Assembly (NCBI RefSeq): GCF_033807715.1
Contig: NC_084592.1
Span: 25,020,001 to 25,084,000 of the forward strand
Reading direction: 5' to 3'
DNA: 64,000 bases
Origin: Cololabis saira
Taxonomy: Eukaryota; Chordata; Actinopteri; Beloniformes; Belonidae
Shown in pieces: positions 50,601 through 62,786 of the stretch. How positions within the stretch are numbered: position 1 is the first letter of the stretch; each line of letters starts with the position of its first letter. The notes under the pieces are model-generated. The model was not told the DNA's origin, searched no databases, and saw only the letters and a list, made by a program, of their open reading frames with translations. The position numbers were made by a program, and so were the translations under genes.

Positions 50601-53600
50601 TTTTAGCAAATTAAGGTATAGTGAATTAAAACAGTTTGGTGCCTGTGTGCCTGTGTGTGAGGTTAGAGATTTTTGGGGAAAATGAGGATGTTTTTTTCTT
50701 GTGCAGCTTTAAAGGACACAATGGATTTTCTTTAGGTGTCAAGCAAACTGTGAGTTGCTGTGACGTACGTGTGCGTAAATCCTTTTTGCATATGGGTCAT
50801 GGCAGAAATCACAAGTTATTGTATATGTATTGTGATATGATAGTTTTTTTCTTTTCTTCTTTTACTCTTGTCAGAGCAGGGATTTTGTCAGATCTTTTTG
50901 TCAGGAAAATTCTTTCTAGTTGATATGGAGTTTTAGGCATGCACTATGTGAACGCTATCGTCAGTCATCGTCCGGATTACTGTATGTTTTGTGAGCTGCC
51001 TTCAGCCTTTCCACACCGAATGTGAGGCCAGATCTAATCTCGCTAAGTCGGTCTTTCATCTGTCATTACAACAGACTGGAGCAGGTGAAGCAACTCCTAT
51101 CTACCATCAGTGTGAAATTCTTGCAACCCTAATTTGATCCTAAAACAGCAAACGGATGCCTATTTGTCAAGCGTGTGTATGTGTGTGTCTGTGTAAGAAA
51201 GGGTTGTGTGTGTGAGCTGCAAGTGCAAGCAGCTGTTCAGTTATACGTAGAGACCCAGGTTTACATTCTTGCTGGATTTATCAAGACACACAATCCTGAA
51301 ACTTACCAGCGCCATAATGTTTATTACAATTATAGAACAGAATAAATCTGTATACAGAGTTGCAGGGTCATACAGGCCGGCGCCTGAGTTGCGGTGGTTT
51401 CATGTACTTTACTTTGTAGGAAAAAGGAGAATATGGTAAGATGCTACGTTTTTCTGTCTCTCTGTTTGCAATAACATTTTCATTTCGAGCCATGAGCCAA
51501 ATTCTTTCACTAATTAAAATTAAACAAAAAGATTAAGAAAGAAAAAAAAAACCAGACCATTCAGCTCTCCTAATTTTATCATAGTGGGCATAAATCCATC
51601 AGCTATTTAAGAAGATCACAGTTTGAACATATGATTTTAAAAAGCTTATTACATATAGAAAAATAAATAATTGTTTTCAGTGAAATAAAATATTTTACAT
51701 TCAAATAAAAGTGTAGAGTAAAACATATGGAGCCACATGGCCGTTACCAGCTTTTTTAGGGGCCCATGCAAGATTCTGATTCATGTTGTAGTGGTAATCT
51801 ATAGAAATTAATTGATCTTTTACACTTATGAGAGGAAAACAGGCTAAACTCAAGTATACATTGAGCTCCCAAAATAATAGCAAAATAATATTTCCTGAGG
51901 CTAGCTGAGCTAACATGATGGCAGGTTAGGACAATTTGATGAAAGAAAAAAATCTATTTTCAAGAAAGTTACAAATAGATAAACTTTATAAACCTCTGAA
52001 AGAAAATTCAAGTTCATGTATTGATGAACTTGCAAAATTGCAATTAGTTATATATTTTCTGACTTGATAAACTCAAAAATAGAAAGAAAAAATCTTACTT
52101 GATAAACTCACTAATTTGCAAGAAAAAAAAACAGAAGTTCTGTCTTCAGACACATACTTCATACATTCACAGCATGGGCGGTGCATATGTGAAACATAAT
52201 TTAGGTGCTTCATAGTGAAGTACTGTGATGTTCTTATTCAGGTGGTTATGAATGAGGATTAGGGATTATGTATAAACAGTGCTGGGAAATTACAAGTAAA
52301 TAAAGGGCTAGTTGCTGATTTCTCTCTGGAAAAGTTTTCAATCGTGTATTTTCACACATTTTGATGGGCGACAGTGTATTTTTTTTATTCAAAAATGTAT
52401 TTCAGGAAACTGGTTCTACAGAAATGAATAAGTAATGAAACCAATAAATCTTACGTTATCCCCACATCTCCGATGGTTGCTTCTAAAAATTGTAAAGTGA
52501 TACTGACAAGATTTAGTCACCTTACAAATTCAAGCATATGACCCCTTTGATCATTGCACCAATCTCAGTATTTAAAATTAAAGTGCCTGTTCTTTATTGT
52601 TTACGCCTTTTCCCCCTTTCCCCACGTCTGTGCTCATCCCATAGGCTGATGGTCTTGGCTGCTGGTTCAAAGCCTTTCATCCATCTCATGTCAAATGTTT
52701 TATATCACTCTTCACCCTCCAGCTTAAGTGATTTAGCGGCTGCCCTCGTGCACAGAATTGCTTGGCTTTCAAGCAGACATTCTGAACTCGCCTTATACAT
52801 CTTCCATTGACACTGTCACGCAAGGCTCCATCAACTCGGACCAATAGAGTTTGTGGGCTAAGCCTTAACTGATTAAGCACTTACTTTTAGTCTTTTATAA
52901 TAAGGAAAGCTCTGTTCAGCAGTATGAATGGAAAGATTTCTTGTAATGGCACTGGGATTTCATTTCTCCGTATGCTTTGTTCAGACGACACCGCAGCCAT
53001 CATCGCTCTGTTGTGATAGCGGTGAATCACGAGAGAGTTTCGGAGTTTGGTGATGTTATTATTACTATTATGTTTAACTATTGATGTTTAATGCTGTTTT
53101 TTTGTATTTTTATGATATTCAAACCAGAGCAGGTATTGTTTCTGGCTTTTCTTTTGAGACAATTAAAAAAATAAACACTGCGCTTTAAAATGTCTTATTC
53201 AAATGAGCCTTGATGGTAAATATTATTATTAGTATTACTTCTTAATTAAAATTAGTGCCATTGCAATACTCCTACATTTCCATGACTATTTTCTCATGGT
53301 TGTCATCACATATATTGTTTTCTGTCCTGCGTTTTTTTGTATATTTGTCTGCCAGACTGTTGAGGTCAAGTGCTGTGAATTCATGGAGCGGTTGGCCCCG
53401 CTCTTGTCCCTTGGAAGGACTCTGTTTGTTTTTGTTGGCCATTATATAACAGCCTGGCTCTCACAAAAACATCTCAGTTCTACACACAGTCACAAACACT
53501 TTAAAATCCACACACACACATACACACTGTGGTGGTGTCTTCTGTCCGTCCCCAATGAGTTGCAGCGGTCGCAATGATCAGTACACTTTATACTGTTGGC

Positions 53601-54250
53601 CCTTTGTCTTGCTAGCCAAACATGTGTTTGCAGTCTCTATATTTATATCTAGGTGTTGTCGTTTCGTGTCCCATTCTGTGTCCCCTCAGTCTTTGTGCCC
53701 CCCCCCAGAACCCTGCTGGGATAATACATTGTATACTTTCTCTTCACTCACTCCCACAGGGAGCAGCACCTTGTTTTGCGGTATAACACTGTGCTGCAAA
53801 CGCATTTTCAAATCAAATCCAACCAGTTTTATCAGTTCAATCGTCCCTGTGTGTGTTTAACTGGTTGAGGCGAGCGTTATACAGTACATAACGCCAGTGG
53901 CTAGTGTTCTGTTGCCTAAGTCTCCTCTTCTCTTGTCAGCTTAGCTTAGTGTGGAGACCTCTGCTGCCGCAGCCTTTTGGCTGTGTGATCCATGGTATTT
54001 AGCCTCTCCAGACCTGAGAAGAAGAGAAGCTGAGAGAAAAGGAGTGATCCAGCAAGAAAGGTCTTGGGTTGTGACCTTAATGTATATACTATATTTGACA
54101 ATTTCAAAAAAACGACTTTTTCCATTCCTGGAATCACAGTCAAACACAATTATGCAAGTCAAAGGGAATGAAACACTTTCCCTAAACAAATGCAAATGAG
54201 AGTTTGCCCTGGAGAAGTTTAGGTGGGACAGGAGTCATGCTCAAGGCATG
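47690..54250. other. intron 3, proximal part, no gene seen
   Basis: No exon with Eph Cys-rich or fibronectin motifs and no clear transposon. A 164-codon + frame at 49352-49846 and a GC-rich patch at 50260-50400 lack recognisable motifs. ACTTGATAAACTCA is repeated at about 52061 and 52096. Confidence 0.55.
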
Positions 54251-54267
54251 AACATAAGCCAAACTGG

Positions 54268-54345
54268 ACCTCGGGTGTCTCAGTGGCCGTGTGGTTAGAA
54301 GACTTACATACGTGGCATATGATACCACATGGTGAGCAGCAAGGT
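54268..54345 (+). repeat. tRNA-derived SINE head, decayed
   Basis: GTCTCAGTGGCCGTGTGGTT resembles an A box of a tRNA-derived SINE promoter, and AGCAAGGTCACATTTCC about 50 nt later resembles a degraded B box (GGTTCGATTCC). It does not fold into a sound tRNA cloverleaf, so no tRNA gene is called. Confidence 0.35.
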
Positions 54346-54721
54346 CACATTTCCCCATTTTCAGAGTAAATGGATTAGCAAATCATAAAATATTATCAAA
54401 CTAACTAGTGCTGTTGTTAAAATTATTTGAAGTTGACATATTACCAAGAAAATTTAAATTGTTTGATATTATGAAGTAATTAATTTATGTGAAAAGAAAA
54501 CTGTTAAAACCATTGTCACGTATTTTTGCTATCCATTTGTATTTGGAATTTTCAAGTTCCAAGTCAGACGTTTTCACTGGAAGCTCGAATTCCAAATTGG
54601 AAAGTGGCTGTAATCTTATCCATTCCATCTTTAGAATCCAAAATGGCGACTACTCACATCAACAAAGTAAACACTCAGCTAATTTGGCTGTTCACAACAG
54701 TTATCTCTAGTTGTATTCAAG

Positions 54722-55032
54722 TTAAAGGTGGGGTAAGTGATTTTGGATGACTCGAACGATGATGCTGTGTCCACTCTGTTTCTGAATTATGTGTCGGAAG
54801 GCTGTTTTTTTTCTTTTGTGGTTCCATCACAAGATTTTGTAGCTTTCGTGACCAGTACTTAAATAGGAAACGGGGGTCAGAGAACGAGAAGGGAAACAAA
54901 TGCAGTACCCAGTGTCTTATTCTCTCTTTATTTTCTCTGTACCTATGGGCAGCTAGGTGATACTGAGGAGATACTCACTGAATGTGACAAATGGTCTGGG
55001 TTAGAAATGGCATGGAACTGCCCCACCTTTAA
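54722..55032. mobile_element. 303-bp MITE with TTAA target duplication (Kolobok-like)
   Basis: The terminal inverted repeats AGGTGGGG (54726) and CCCCACCT (ending 55028) are flanked by TTAA on both sides (54722-54725 and 55029-55032). A TTAA target with AGG-type ends fits Kolobok elements better than piggyBac (CCCT/CCY ends). The interior has no coding potential, so it is non-autonomous. Confidence 0.75.
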
Positions 55033-56623
55033 TTGAGAGATACGCACATTACCGCTGGCTTTTATCAGTGGTGGATACAACAGTGTTTTCCTAACAATGT
55101 CTCACAGCAGAAGAGGCTCATCCGACGTTTGGATGAATGAAACATTGCTGCGTCATCACCACACTGAGGTTGGATCAGATTTCCGTAGATGTTTTCATCA
55201 AATCATAATTACTGTGATTATCTGATTACCTATACAATACACATTTCCTCTTTCTCTACAATTTCCATTGATCCTTTTAAAGGAGACACGTGTGTCTCTT
55301 TTTCAAGAGCAGGCACATTTCCTGAGCTCTTTCTGACTTTTCTGTGACATGCTTTGGTCAAAGCAGCGCAGACATACAGCACAAAAAGCGCCCTTTTCAA
55401 CCGAGTCTTTAAACTTCAGTTCAAAGCGCCAGTGTTTAGGGGGTGGAGTGAGCCACTTCACTTCTGTCTTCCGCAGGGAGTGTCTCTTTTGAAATCAGCG
55501 TTACAGCTTTGCTGTATCCACTTTCAGTGGTAGCTTCAAAAAAATGCAGCATGATGTGAAGCTGGGAGGAGAGGCTGAATCCTTCTACTCCAATTTGGGT
55601 TTGTGATGAAGCTGTGCCCTGCAACAGCACCACTTCAGTCTCATAGCATATTTTATCTCTTTTTTTTAGTTCAAAAATAAAATGATGCATCAGAATACAG
55701 TCCCCATTCCCAGCTTTCCCAGCTCTGTTAGTTTTATTCTTGCCTGTAATAGCCCCATAAACCGTTACAGTTTACCATTTTTTGTTGACTTGAAAGCAAC
55801 TGTATTGCAGCTGAATATGGGGCAAGAGGGAATGCAATGACTTATAAAGTTGTGCGTGGAGCAGTTTAGTGCAGTACACAACTTTTTTTACTTTAAAACT
55901 GATGGGGTTTCATTTACAGGCCATCATACATAACTTTCGGATGCGCTCTATGAATTTGATATAAGTAGAAAGAGAGCAAGATGAAAGAAGAACCAATCAT
56001 GGTGTTATTTAGACTTTATCTTCTGTCTAAGTGCATATAGTTCTCACTTAACAAGGAAACTCAGCGATGACCTCCCATCTCCTGATATGTATTGTGTGGT
56101 TTAGACACATCTGTGTGTGAGAGAGAGGAGAGGAAGTGCAGATTCATATGCCTGGCCGTGCTGCAGAATGAATGAACATATGTTTGATGTCATACATGTG
56201 TCTTTTCTTCTTAAATCACTGTCTTCTTCATCTTCTGCGTGTGCTCTCGTGTAGCAGGCTATATTGATGGATTTTGCGTGTGCAACAGTGTGAGTGTGTG
56301 TTTCTGGCATGCAGAGCCAAGGAAGCTGTAGCCAAGGATTCAGAAAAAGGTTTGTTCACTCTGGGTATTATTGCCTGTTTGCTTTTCTCTTTATGGGCTT
56401 TCCAAGGCAGGCTGGGGGTAGCGGGTGAGCCTGTCACCCCGGGGCCCTGGTGCTGTTGGGACTTCAAAGCTGCTGGTAACCACAGGCTCAGGAATTCAAC
56501 TTAACACACAGACACACACACACCCGCGCAGAGAGGAACGGAGGGCTACATAAACGGGGTGTTTATTTGTTACAGAGACCTCGCTAGTTGACCGATCTTC
56601 TTCACAGTGGTGTTTTTATACAC

Positions 56624-56625
<2 letters not shown>

Positions 56626-56698
<73 letters not shown>

Positions 56699-56768
56699 AT
56701 GTGCATGTATTGTCTAAGCATTATAGTAATATATGTGTAATATGCATGCAGAAAATTAAGATATAAAT

Positions 56769-56832
<64 letters not shown>
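56626..56832 (+). repeat. (TG)36 ... (AC)31 inverted microsatellite pair
   Basis: TG at 56626-56697 and AC at 56771-56832, separated by 73 nt. The two runs are complementary and could form a long dinucleotide hairpin. Located just upstream of the hAT pair. Confidence 0.95.
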
Positions 56833-56834
<2 letters not shown>

Positions 56835-56888
56835 TGTATTTGATATCTATCTGACATATCTAAAGTTAGGTCATTCTATATCTGGGGC

Positions 56889-57281
56889 TAGGGCTGGGCG
56901 ATTTTGGACAAAAATAAAATCCCGATTTTTTTCTCTGAAAACCCGATTTTCGATTTTGATTTCGATTTTTTTGGTAAAACTACAAAAGACAATGGAATAA
57001 ATTGTTTCAAATATTTTATCTTTATTTTTAAAGAAAAATAGCAAACAAATTTCCCTATTGGGAATGAAGTGCAATTGAAAGATACTGTAAATCCTCCTTG
57101 AGTTTAGTAAAGTGACAACATTTACAATTTTCTTGACCAAACAAAGATGACTAGGCGAGCTCTGTCTGTAATGCAGCCAGCTGCAAAAAAGGAAAATCGA
57201 TTTTCCGATTTTCCTTTTTTAACATCGATTTTGATTAATAAATCCGATTTAGATTTAAAATCGATTAATCGCACAGCCCTA
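56889..57281. mobile_element. non-autonomous hAT element 1, exact 8-bp TSD
   Basis: The ends TAGGGCTGGGCGATTTT and GATTAATCGCACAGCCCTA are inverted repeats, flanked on both sides by the same 8 bp TCTGGGGC (56881-56888 and 57282-57289), the hAT signature. The interior has several ATCGATTTT-type subterminal motifs and a 15-bp-arm hairpin (57185-57220). No transposase is encoded. Confidence 0.92.
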
Positions 57282-57528
57282 TCTGGGGCCTAGACTTTTA
57301 AGGATATCTACCCTACTGGCTACATCTACAACAATGGATGATTCTACATCCACCATCCTGAAATGCAGAGGCATCAAACAACTACAGACAAGTAAATAAA
57401 ATAAGGTGTCACAGAATCTAAGGTACGGTGATGCCAAGCCCAGAGATTCTGCATTAAACGAGTCAAAGGTCTGAGAAGATCCAATTGTGGTCACCATACC
57501 AGCTGCTTCAGTGAGACTGACCGGAGGG

Positions 57529-58055
57529 TAGGGCTGTTCGATTTTGCCCAAAAATAAAATCTCGATTTTTTTCTCTCAAAATCCGATTTTCGATTACGAT
57601 TACGATTATTTTGTGAATTGACAAAAGGCAAAGAAATGATTTCAAATATGTTGTTTTTTTTATTGAACATTTTTCCCATTGGACTTTAAGTGCAAACTTT
57701 GCTCTTATTAAACCAAAAAGGAATGAATAAAGTGCAAAACTCTGTAAAATATGTTGAAAAAAAGTTTTAAAAAATATAATAAAATATAAAGTTTTATCTC
57801 TGAAAAAAAAAATCAAGGAACACGGGCCGGTCTATCCGGTGGCATGTTCCAACGCCCCCTCCTACACTAAAGAGCCTCTCCCATGGGGCACTTGTCGCAG
57901 GTATCAAGAGGTATTTCCATCAATCATTAATATGTGTGCAGACAAGGGAAAAAAAAAAAAAAGTGAAAAATCGATTTTACGATTTTCACGTTTTAACATC
58001 GTTCTAATTACATAATCGCGATTATGATTTAAAATCGATTAATCGAACAGCCCTA
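57529..58055. mobile_element. hAT element 2, exact 8-bp TSD, with transposase remnant
   Basis: The ends TAGGGCTGTTCGATTTT and ATTAATCGAACAGCCCTA are flanked by the 8-bp duplication CCGGAGGG (57521-57528 and 58056-58063). It is related to element 1 in its ends and its ATCGATTTT motifs, but longer. The minus strand over 57830-57916 encodes a fragment of the hAT C-terminal dimerisation domain. The intact duplication means the copy has not been rearranged since it landed. Confidence 0.93.
57830..57916 (-). pseudogene. hAT transposase C-terminal (hATC) fragment
   Basis: The minus strand reads KYLLIPATSAPWERLFSVGG and continues GVGTCHRID. This matches the YLxIPATSxPSERVFSxAGxxVTxxR signature of the hATC dimerisation domain near the end of hAT transposases. 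The signature serine is replaced by Trp (PWER rather than PSER). Both sides run into stops. It is an 87-bp relic left by internal deletion of an autonomous parent. Confidence 0.8.
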
Positions 58056-59339
58056 CCGGAGGGTATGAGTGTGTGACTGAAAAAAGAAACAGACTACTCA
58101 TCACTGAAGCCTTTACTTCACTGAGAGACTTGGATATTGCCAGATAGCTGAACACAAGCTTCACTGAGTTTGAAAGCAGTCTCGGATGGAGTGTGGTTGT
58201 GGCTCAGGAGAAGTCTCACCTCGACCCAGAGCTTGCCCCTAGACTCTTTAGAGAAGCTGGTGTCCTTTCAGCACATACTTCTTTTGTTTTATTACTTTTA
58301 CTTTTACTTTTACTTTAAACAACAGAGAAGATTATTAGATGTGATCCATGAAGTGATAAAAGCTATGATTTCCAGCTAATTTCCAGCTGTGATTCATGAA
58401 ACTGTACTGGGTCTTTGTGAAGATAAAAGTTAGCATTTGTTTTTATGAGCACATGTATCAAGTTTTCCATTCATGATCCATTCCCCTTTCTTTTTGGCTG
58501 GAACATGGGGACCAGCAGACAGAAAACGGACGCAAGGATGGGCACAGCTGGAAACATCCTGTTTGACAGACAGTGGCTGTTTGGAAACATGTGTAATGTG
58601 ACAGGGGAGGGAAACATCAGAGAAGAGCACAGGACTTAGCTCGACATTTCTGATAGATGAGGGGGAGAAAGCCTGGGAAGAGACGGGATGAGGGAGAGAA
58701 GTGGTGCTGTGTGTTGGGGATAGAGACTTAGTTTTGTGATTGCTTTTACTTCTCTTATCAATTTAACATCCTTTTTTTTAGCCATTCCCCCTTTCCCCCT
58801 TGCATGGGTTTGCACATGTTGACTTTTGGCTGTTAAAACAATAAAAGTTCCAACGCAACATCTTCTGCAGATGTTGGATTATATTTGGCTTCTCTTCAGC
58901 ACTGTTTCACTAAGTTGTAATAGTTGAGCTATTTTGTAGTTGTTTTGCATAACAAAACGATAAATCAAATGAAATTCCTTAATTTCAAACATGCCTTTTG
59001 AATAATGAAGTGAAGAATCATTTGTAGGTGAACAACCTCTGCAAATCCTCCTTGTGAGAACGCCTACAGGATAATCAACAACTAATTTGTATTCTACCGC
59101 ATCGCTGTGTTGTCTGCCAGCACTTTCTATTGCTATTAGTGGTGGATGATCAAGTTGGAAGATCTTTTGAAGTGGAATTACAATCCACTATCTGAATCAC
59201 AGCTTTCCCCCACAGGGTTGTCTGAGCTCATGTGAACACATGATTATTTCTGCATACAATTTTAAGAATACACACTCCATCACTTTAACTTAAGGTTAAT
59301 GACCCAATTCAACTACAGCTGATAGCTGAACCTCAGATT

Positions 59340-60175
59340 CTGGTGGAACAATACCGTTTTCATCCTGGATGGGGAACGCCGGAGCAGCTCTTTACCCTCA
59401 CAAGGATACAAAAGGAAGTGTGGGTGTTTGCCCACTCAGTTTTCATGTGTTTTGTGGACTTGGAGAAGGCTTGTGATTGTATCCTCAGTGTCCTGTGGGA
59501 GGTGCTTGGGGAGTATGGTGTATCAGGCCTTTTGTTATGGGCTTTTCGGTTCCTATACAACTAGAATGAGAGCTTGGTTCACATTGCTGTCAGCAAGCTT
59601 GGCTCTTTCCTGGTGTGTTGGACTTCCCCAGGACTGTCCTTTGTTGCCAGTTCTGTTCATAACTTTTATGCACAGATTTCCTATGTGCAGCCAAAGGGTG
59701 GATGGTTTCCAGTTCAGGATTAGCCCAACTTCCAATCGTATTATTTGGGTCTGTTTGTCCAACAATGAGAAATTTGCTTTAAATTAATATCAGTGGGACT
59801 TAATGTATTCAATATTTGTTTTATTTCAAAATGCACCGACTGGCAGTTTTCAGCCAAGTTTGAAACAGCTGGGATGAGAATCCGCATCTATGAGTCTAAA
59901 AACCTGGTTGTCAGTCAGGCAAAGGTCTATTGTCCACTCTGAGTTGGGAATGAGATGCCACATCAAATGGACTTGAAAGACCTCTGGATCTTGTTCACAT
60001 GATGAGGTACACAAAGGCGAACACTGACACGTGGACTTTAGCGGCATCAGCTGCGATGTGGATGCTGTTCTAACCCTTAGGTACCAGGTGAGGGACTTAC
60101 TCATCCAGAAGCGACTCAGACTGTAGTCGCTCTCCATTTCGACAGAAGCCATTCAAAGTGGTTCGCAACCATGGA
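59340..60175 (+). pseudogene. L2-like LINE relic (reverse transcriptase to C-terminus)
   Basis: Frame 1 (59343-59564) reads FHPGWGTPEQLFTLTRI and FVDLEKACDCILSVLWEVLG. After a frameshift, GLPQDCPLLPVLFITFMHR (59620-59680) follows. Further down are AGMRI (59870), a GAASAAMWML-like block (60040) and a stretch near 60090-60160 matching the usual C-terminal region. The order RT4, RT5, C-terminal matches fish L2-type LINEs. At least two frameshifts and stops, loss of the F/YADD block and a missing 5' end make it dead. Confidence 0.8.
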
Positions 60176-60487
60176 GTTTAAGCTGCTTTTATTACACTGT
60201 GCAAAATGCAAAATCCTTTTGTTTGGTGTCTTGCTCTGTCACAAACTTGCTTTCTTTTCCATCATTACTTTCTTGCATCACTTTCACGCTGTGGTGTCCA
60301 CTGTAGCTCTTCGAGCCAGTGTGTGACATTATCCCCTAAAGTTATGCACATTTGTCACAAAGGACATGCCGTTAATCTAAAGTTACTTTGGCTAAGTAGT
60401 TTTTCCAAAAGTAGGGAGGGTTGAAAGCTAGACAATGCCTCATAAAAATAATCAAATATTCCTTCAAATTAAATGAATCTTTCTTTA

Positions 60488-60526
60488 ATCATCTTGCACT
60501 CGTCTATGGGATGAGTGCAAGATGAT
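60488..60526. repeat. 39-bp hairpin, perfect 14-bp arms
   Basis: ATCATCTTGCACTC and its exact complement around an 11-nt loop. It lies about 310 bp after the LINE relic. It is not followed by a T run on either strand, so there is no reason to call it a terminator. Confidence 0.8.
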
Positions 60527-61664
60527 AATATACAGATTATGTAATTGGTCATTCTAATGCTCGATATACCTATGTAACTGTACGTCTTGTGATGCTGCAT
60601 TAGTGCAAGCACACATCAGGGCTCTTAACTCTCACAGTATTCACTCACCTTGCTTTCCTCCTCTGTTTTTAACAGACAGAGGTGCACTAATGAGTTCCTG
60701 CAGGATCTGATCCATGGGTAGCCCGCCTTGCTTTGTATTTTGGAATGTGTTTATTCCCTGTACCTGTGTTTGCTTATGTGCTCTTGACCTTGCAGCAGTA
60801 ACCTCTGTGTTAATCTTGTTTGTGTCTTCCATTTTAATCAGGACTGCAAGAGGTGAAGCATCAGGGCTCCTCTGGGATCTTTATTCACTTATGTGTATAA
60901 TCGTGAGACAGAGAGAAACAGGGAAAGAAGGCACGACATGAGTCTGAGAGGCATGTCTTTCAATATCCACAGGTCATTAGTAAACCAGAAGTGAGCAGAC
61001 GGGAGGGGAGCAAGACAAAACGCTTACTACAGCAGGAAGCTCACACATACAGTACACATATTCTGAAAATGAACGCAGTGCTTTCACTCACTTCCATTAA
61101 CCGGTTTAAAAATGTTTAAATTTACTACAATCTTTTTACAAGATGTCATATCCATCTTCAGATTTTGTAGTTTATTTTTATAACTACTTGGCTACACCTT
61201 CACCTCCTCTTGACCCACAACAACTTCTAGAGGATCAAAGGCAGAGGCTTGAGGCAACTTTTTATTAACGAACATATTCAGAATTAGGGGGGAAAAAAGG
61301 TTGTGAAATTTTTTTAATGAAGTCTGAGTATCTTGGGTCTACTATGGGTTCTTTATGCTCTGATTTTGAATCATAATATCTCACCCGTGGTCAAATTCAG
61401 TTTATTTCAAAACTCGTTCATAAGCGTTGATATTTGAAATGGCAGCATTATTATAGAGTCACTGAGGACTGTGACATGATATGCTGCATCCTAGATGATG
61501 CAACAGGGCCTTTAATAAGAGACTGGCTCTAACGTGTCTAAACCCTTACTCAGAATCATGTAAGCTCTGTGTTTCAACTATGTGTGTTCGATAAAGGAAG
61601 TTGTAAGTAAGAAATGTTTGCCTTCAGGTTTCCTTCACTGGTTACTACAAAACAATATCATACA

Positions 61665-62110
61665 CCCATAAGCCATAACATTATGACCTGCTGGTTAACT
61701 GAAACGGCCCTCTGTGTGTTCCCACTAGAGGTCTGACCAGTCAGGATCTGGACAAAGAACATCTAAGGGTGTCCTGGAGGGTTTGGTTCTGAAATGTCAC
61801 CAAATGATCCTTTGCGCCCTGTGAGGTCTTTGTGCATTGGTATCACTTACCACAGATGCCATAAGTTCCCATCGGATTGGTATCTTGGGATTTGGAGACC
61901 AAATGAACCCCCCGGACTCTTTGTTGTGTCTCTTGAGCACTTCCTAACAAAAATAGCGTTGAGGGGCCCACTGCTGACCTCTTTGAGGAGGCAGCTACTG
62001 TAGGGGAATGATGTTTTCATGTTGGGTGGTGTGATTGGTCTGTCAAAATATTGAGGTAGGTGGCAAGTGGTAAAATAAACTTTTTCCCACCAGAACATTG
62101 CATTGTAACA
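61665..62110 (-). mobile_element. Tc1-like transposon relic (minus strand)
   Basis: Starts with CATAACATTATGACCTGCTGG, a common end of a fish Tc1-type repeat. The minus strand reads WSPNPKIPIRWE-like sequence over 61868-61905, a decayed WPPNSPDLNPIE block. The remainder (GGTGGCAAGTGG, CCACCAGAACATTGC) follows the order of the same dispersed repeat. Frames are broken and no intact transposase remains. Confidence 0.6.
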
Positions 62111-62692
62111 ACTTAAGTGTTCACATCACCTATCCATGGTCATAACGGCTGAGTGTGTATCAGCGTATCTTTCCCAATGTCTTATATTAGTAAAAACACG
62201 TTTATGTTTGCTTAGTAAGATATATTACAGGTGTAACTGGGTAGGGCTCTAGTTTTAATTTTCTCTGCTGGGTTCGAGTTAGGGGACTTTCCTGCGTATA
62301 AACATTACATAGTTTGACTGCAAAGTAACCTAGAAAGTCCAAGTGACTCCACTGACTCATTGCAAAAACACTCTCCTGCACATTCTTTTTGTGTGAATAC
62401 ATTCAACATAAAGTAACACGTGAAAAACCTTTTCTCTATGTTTCCTCATGCTGAAGTGACTGATGTTCCAAAACACAGAATATCCCGTCTTTCTGAAATG
62501 ATCCATACACTCAGTTTCCATGCATCCTTGATTCTTCCTACTTCAACAGTTTATAAAGTAAAAGGTCTTTGCACTCGTTTCTGGCACACTCTATCCATCC
62601 CTATCCACCCACAAGAAGTTGAGTGATGACATTTTACCTTCATCGATGGCGGTTAACTTTAAAATGATGTCAGATGGAACGACATGCCCGAT

Positions 62693-62694
<2 letters not shown>

Positions 62695-62751
<57 letters not shown>

Positions 62752-62752
62752 G

Positions 62753-62786
<34 letters not shown>
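62695..62786 (+). repeat. (TG)n microsatellite with TGCG interruptions
   Basis: About 92 bp of TG with CG interruptions at 62747 and 62759. Long CV-repeat open frames over it are artefacts. Confidence 0.95.

Noticed and set aside
54268..54345. Possible tRNA gene
   Set aside because: Box A and B likeness only; arms do not pair into a cloverleaf. Kept as a SINE-like fragment.
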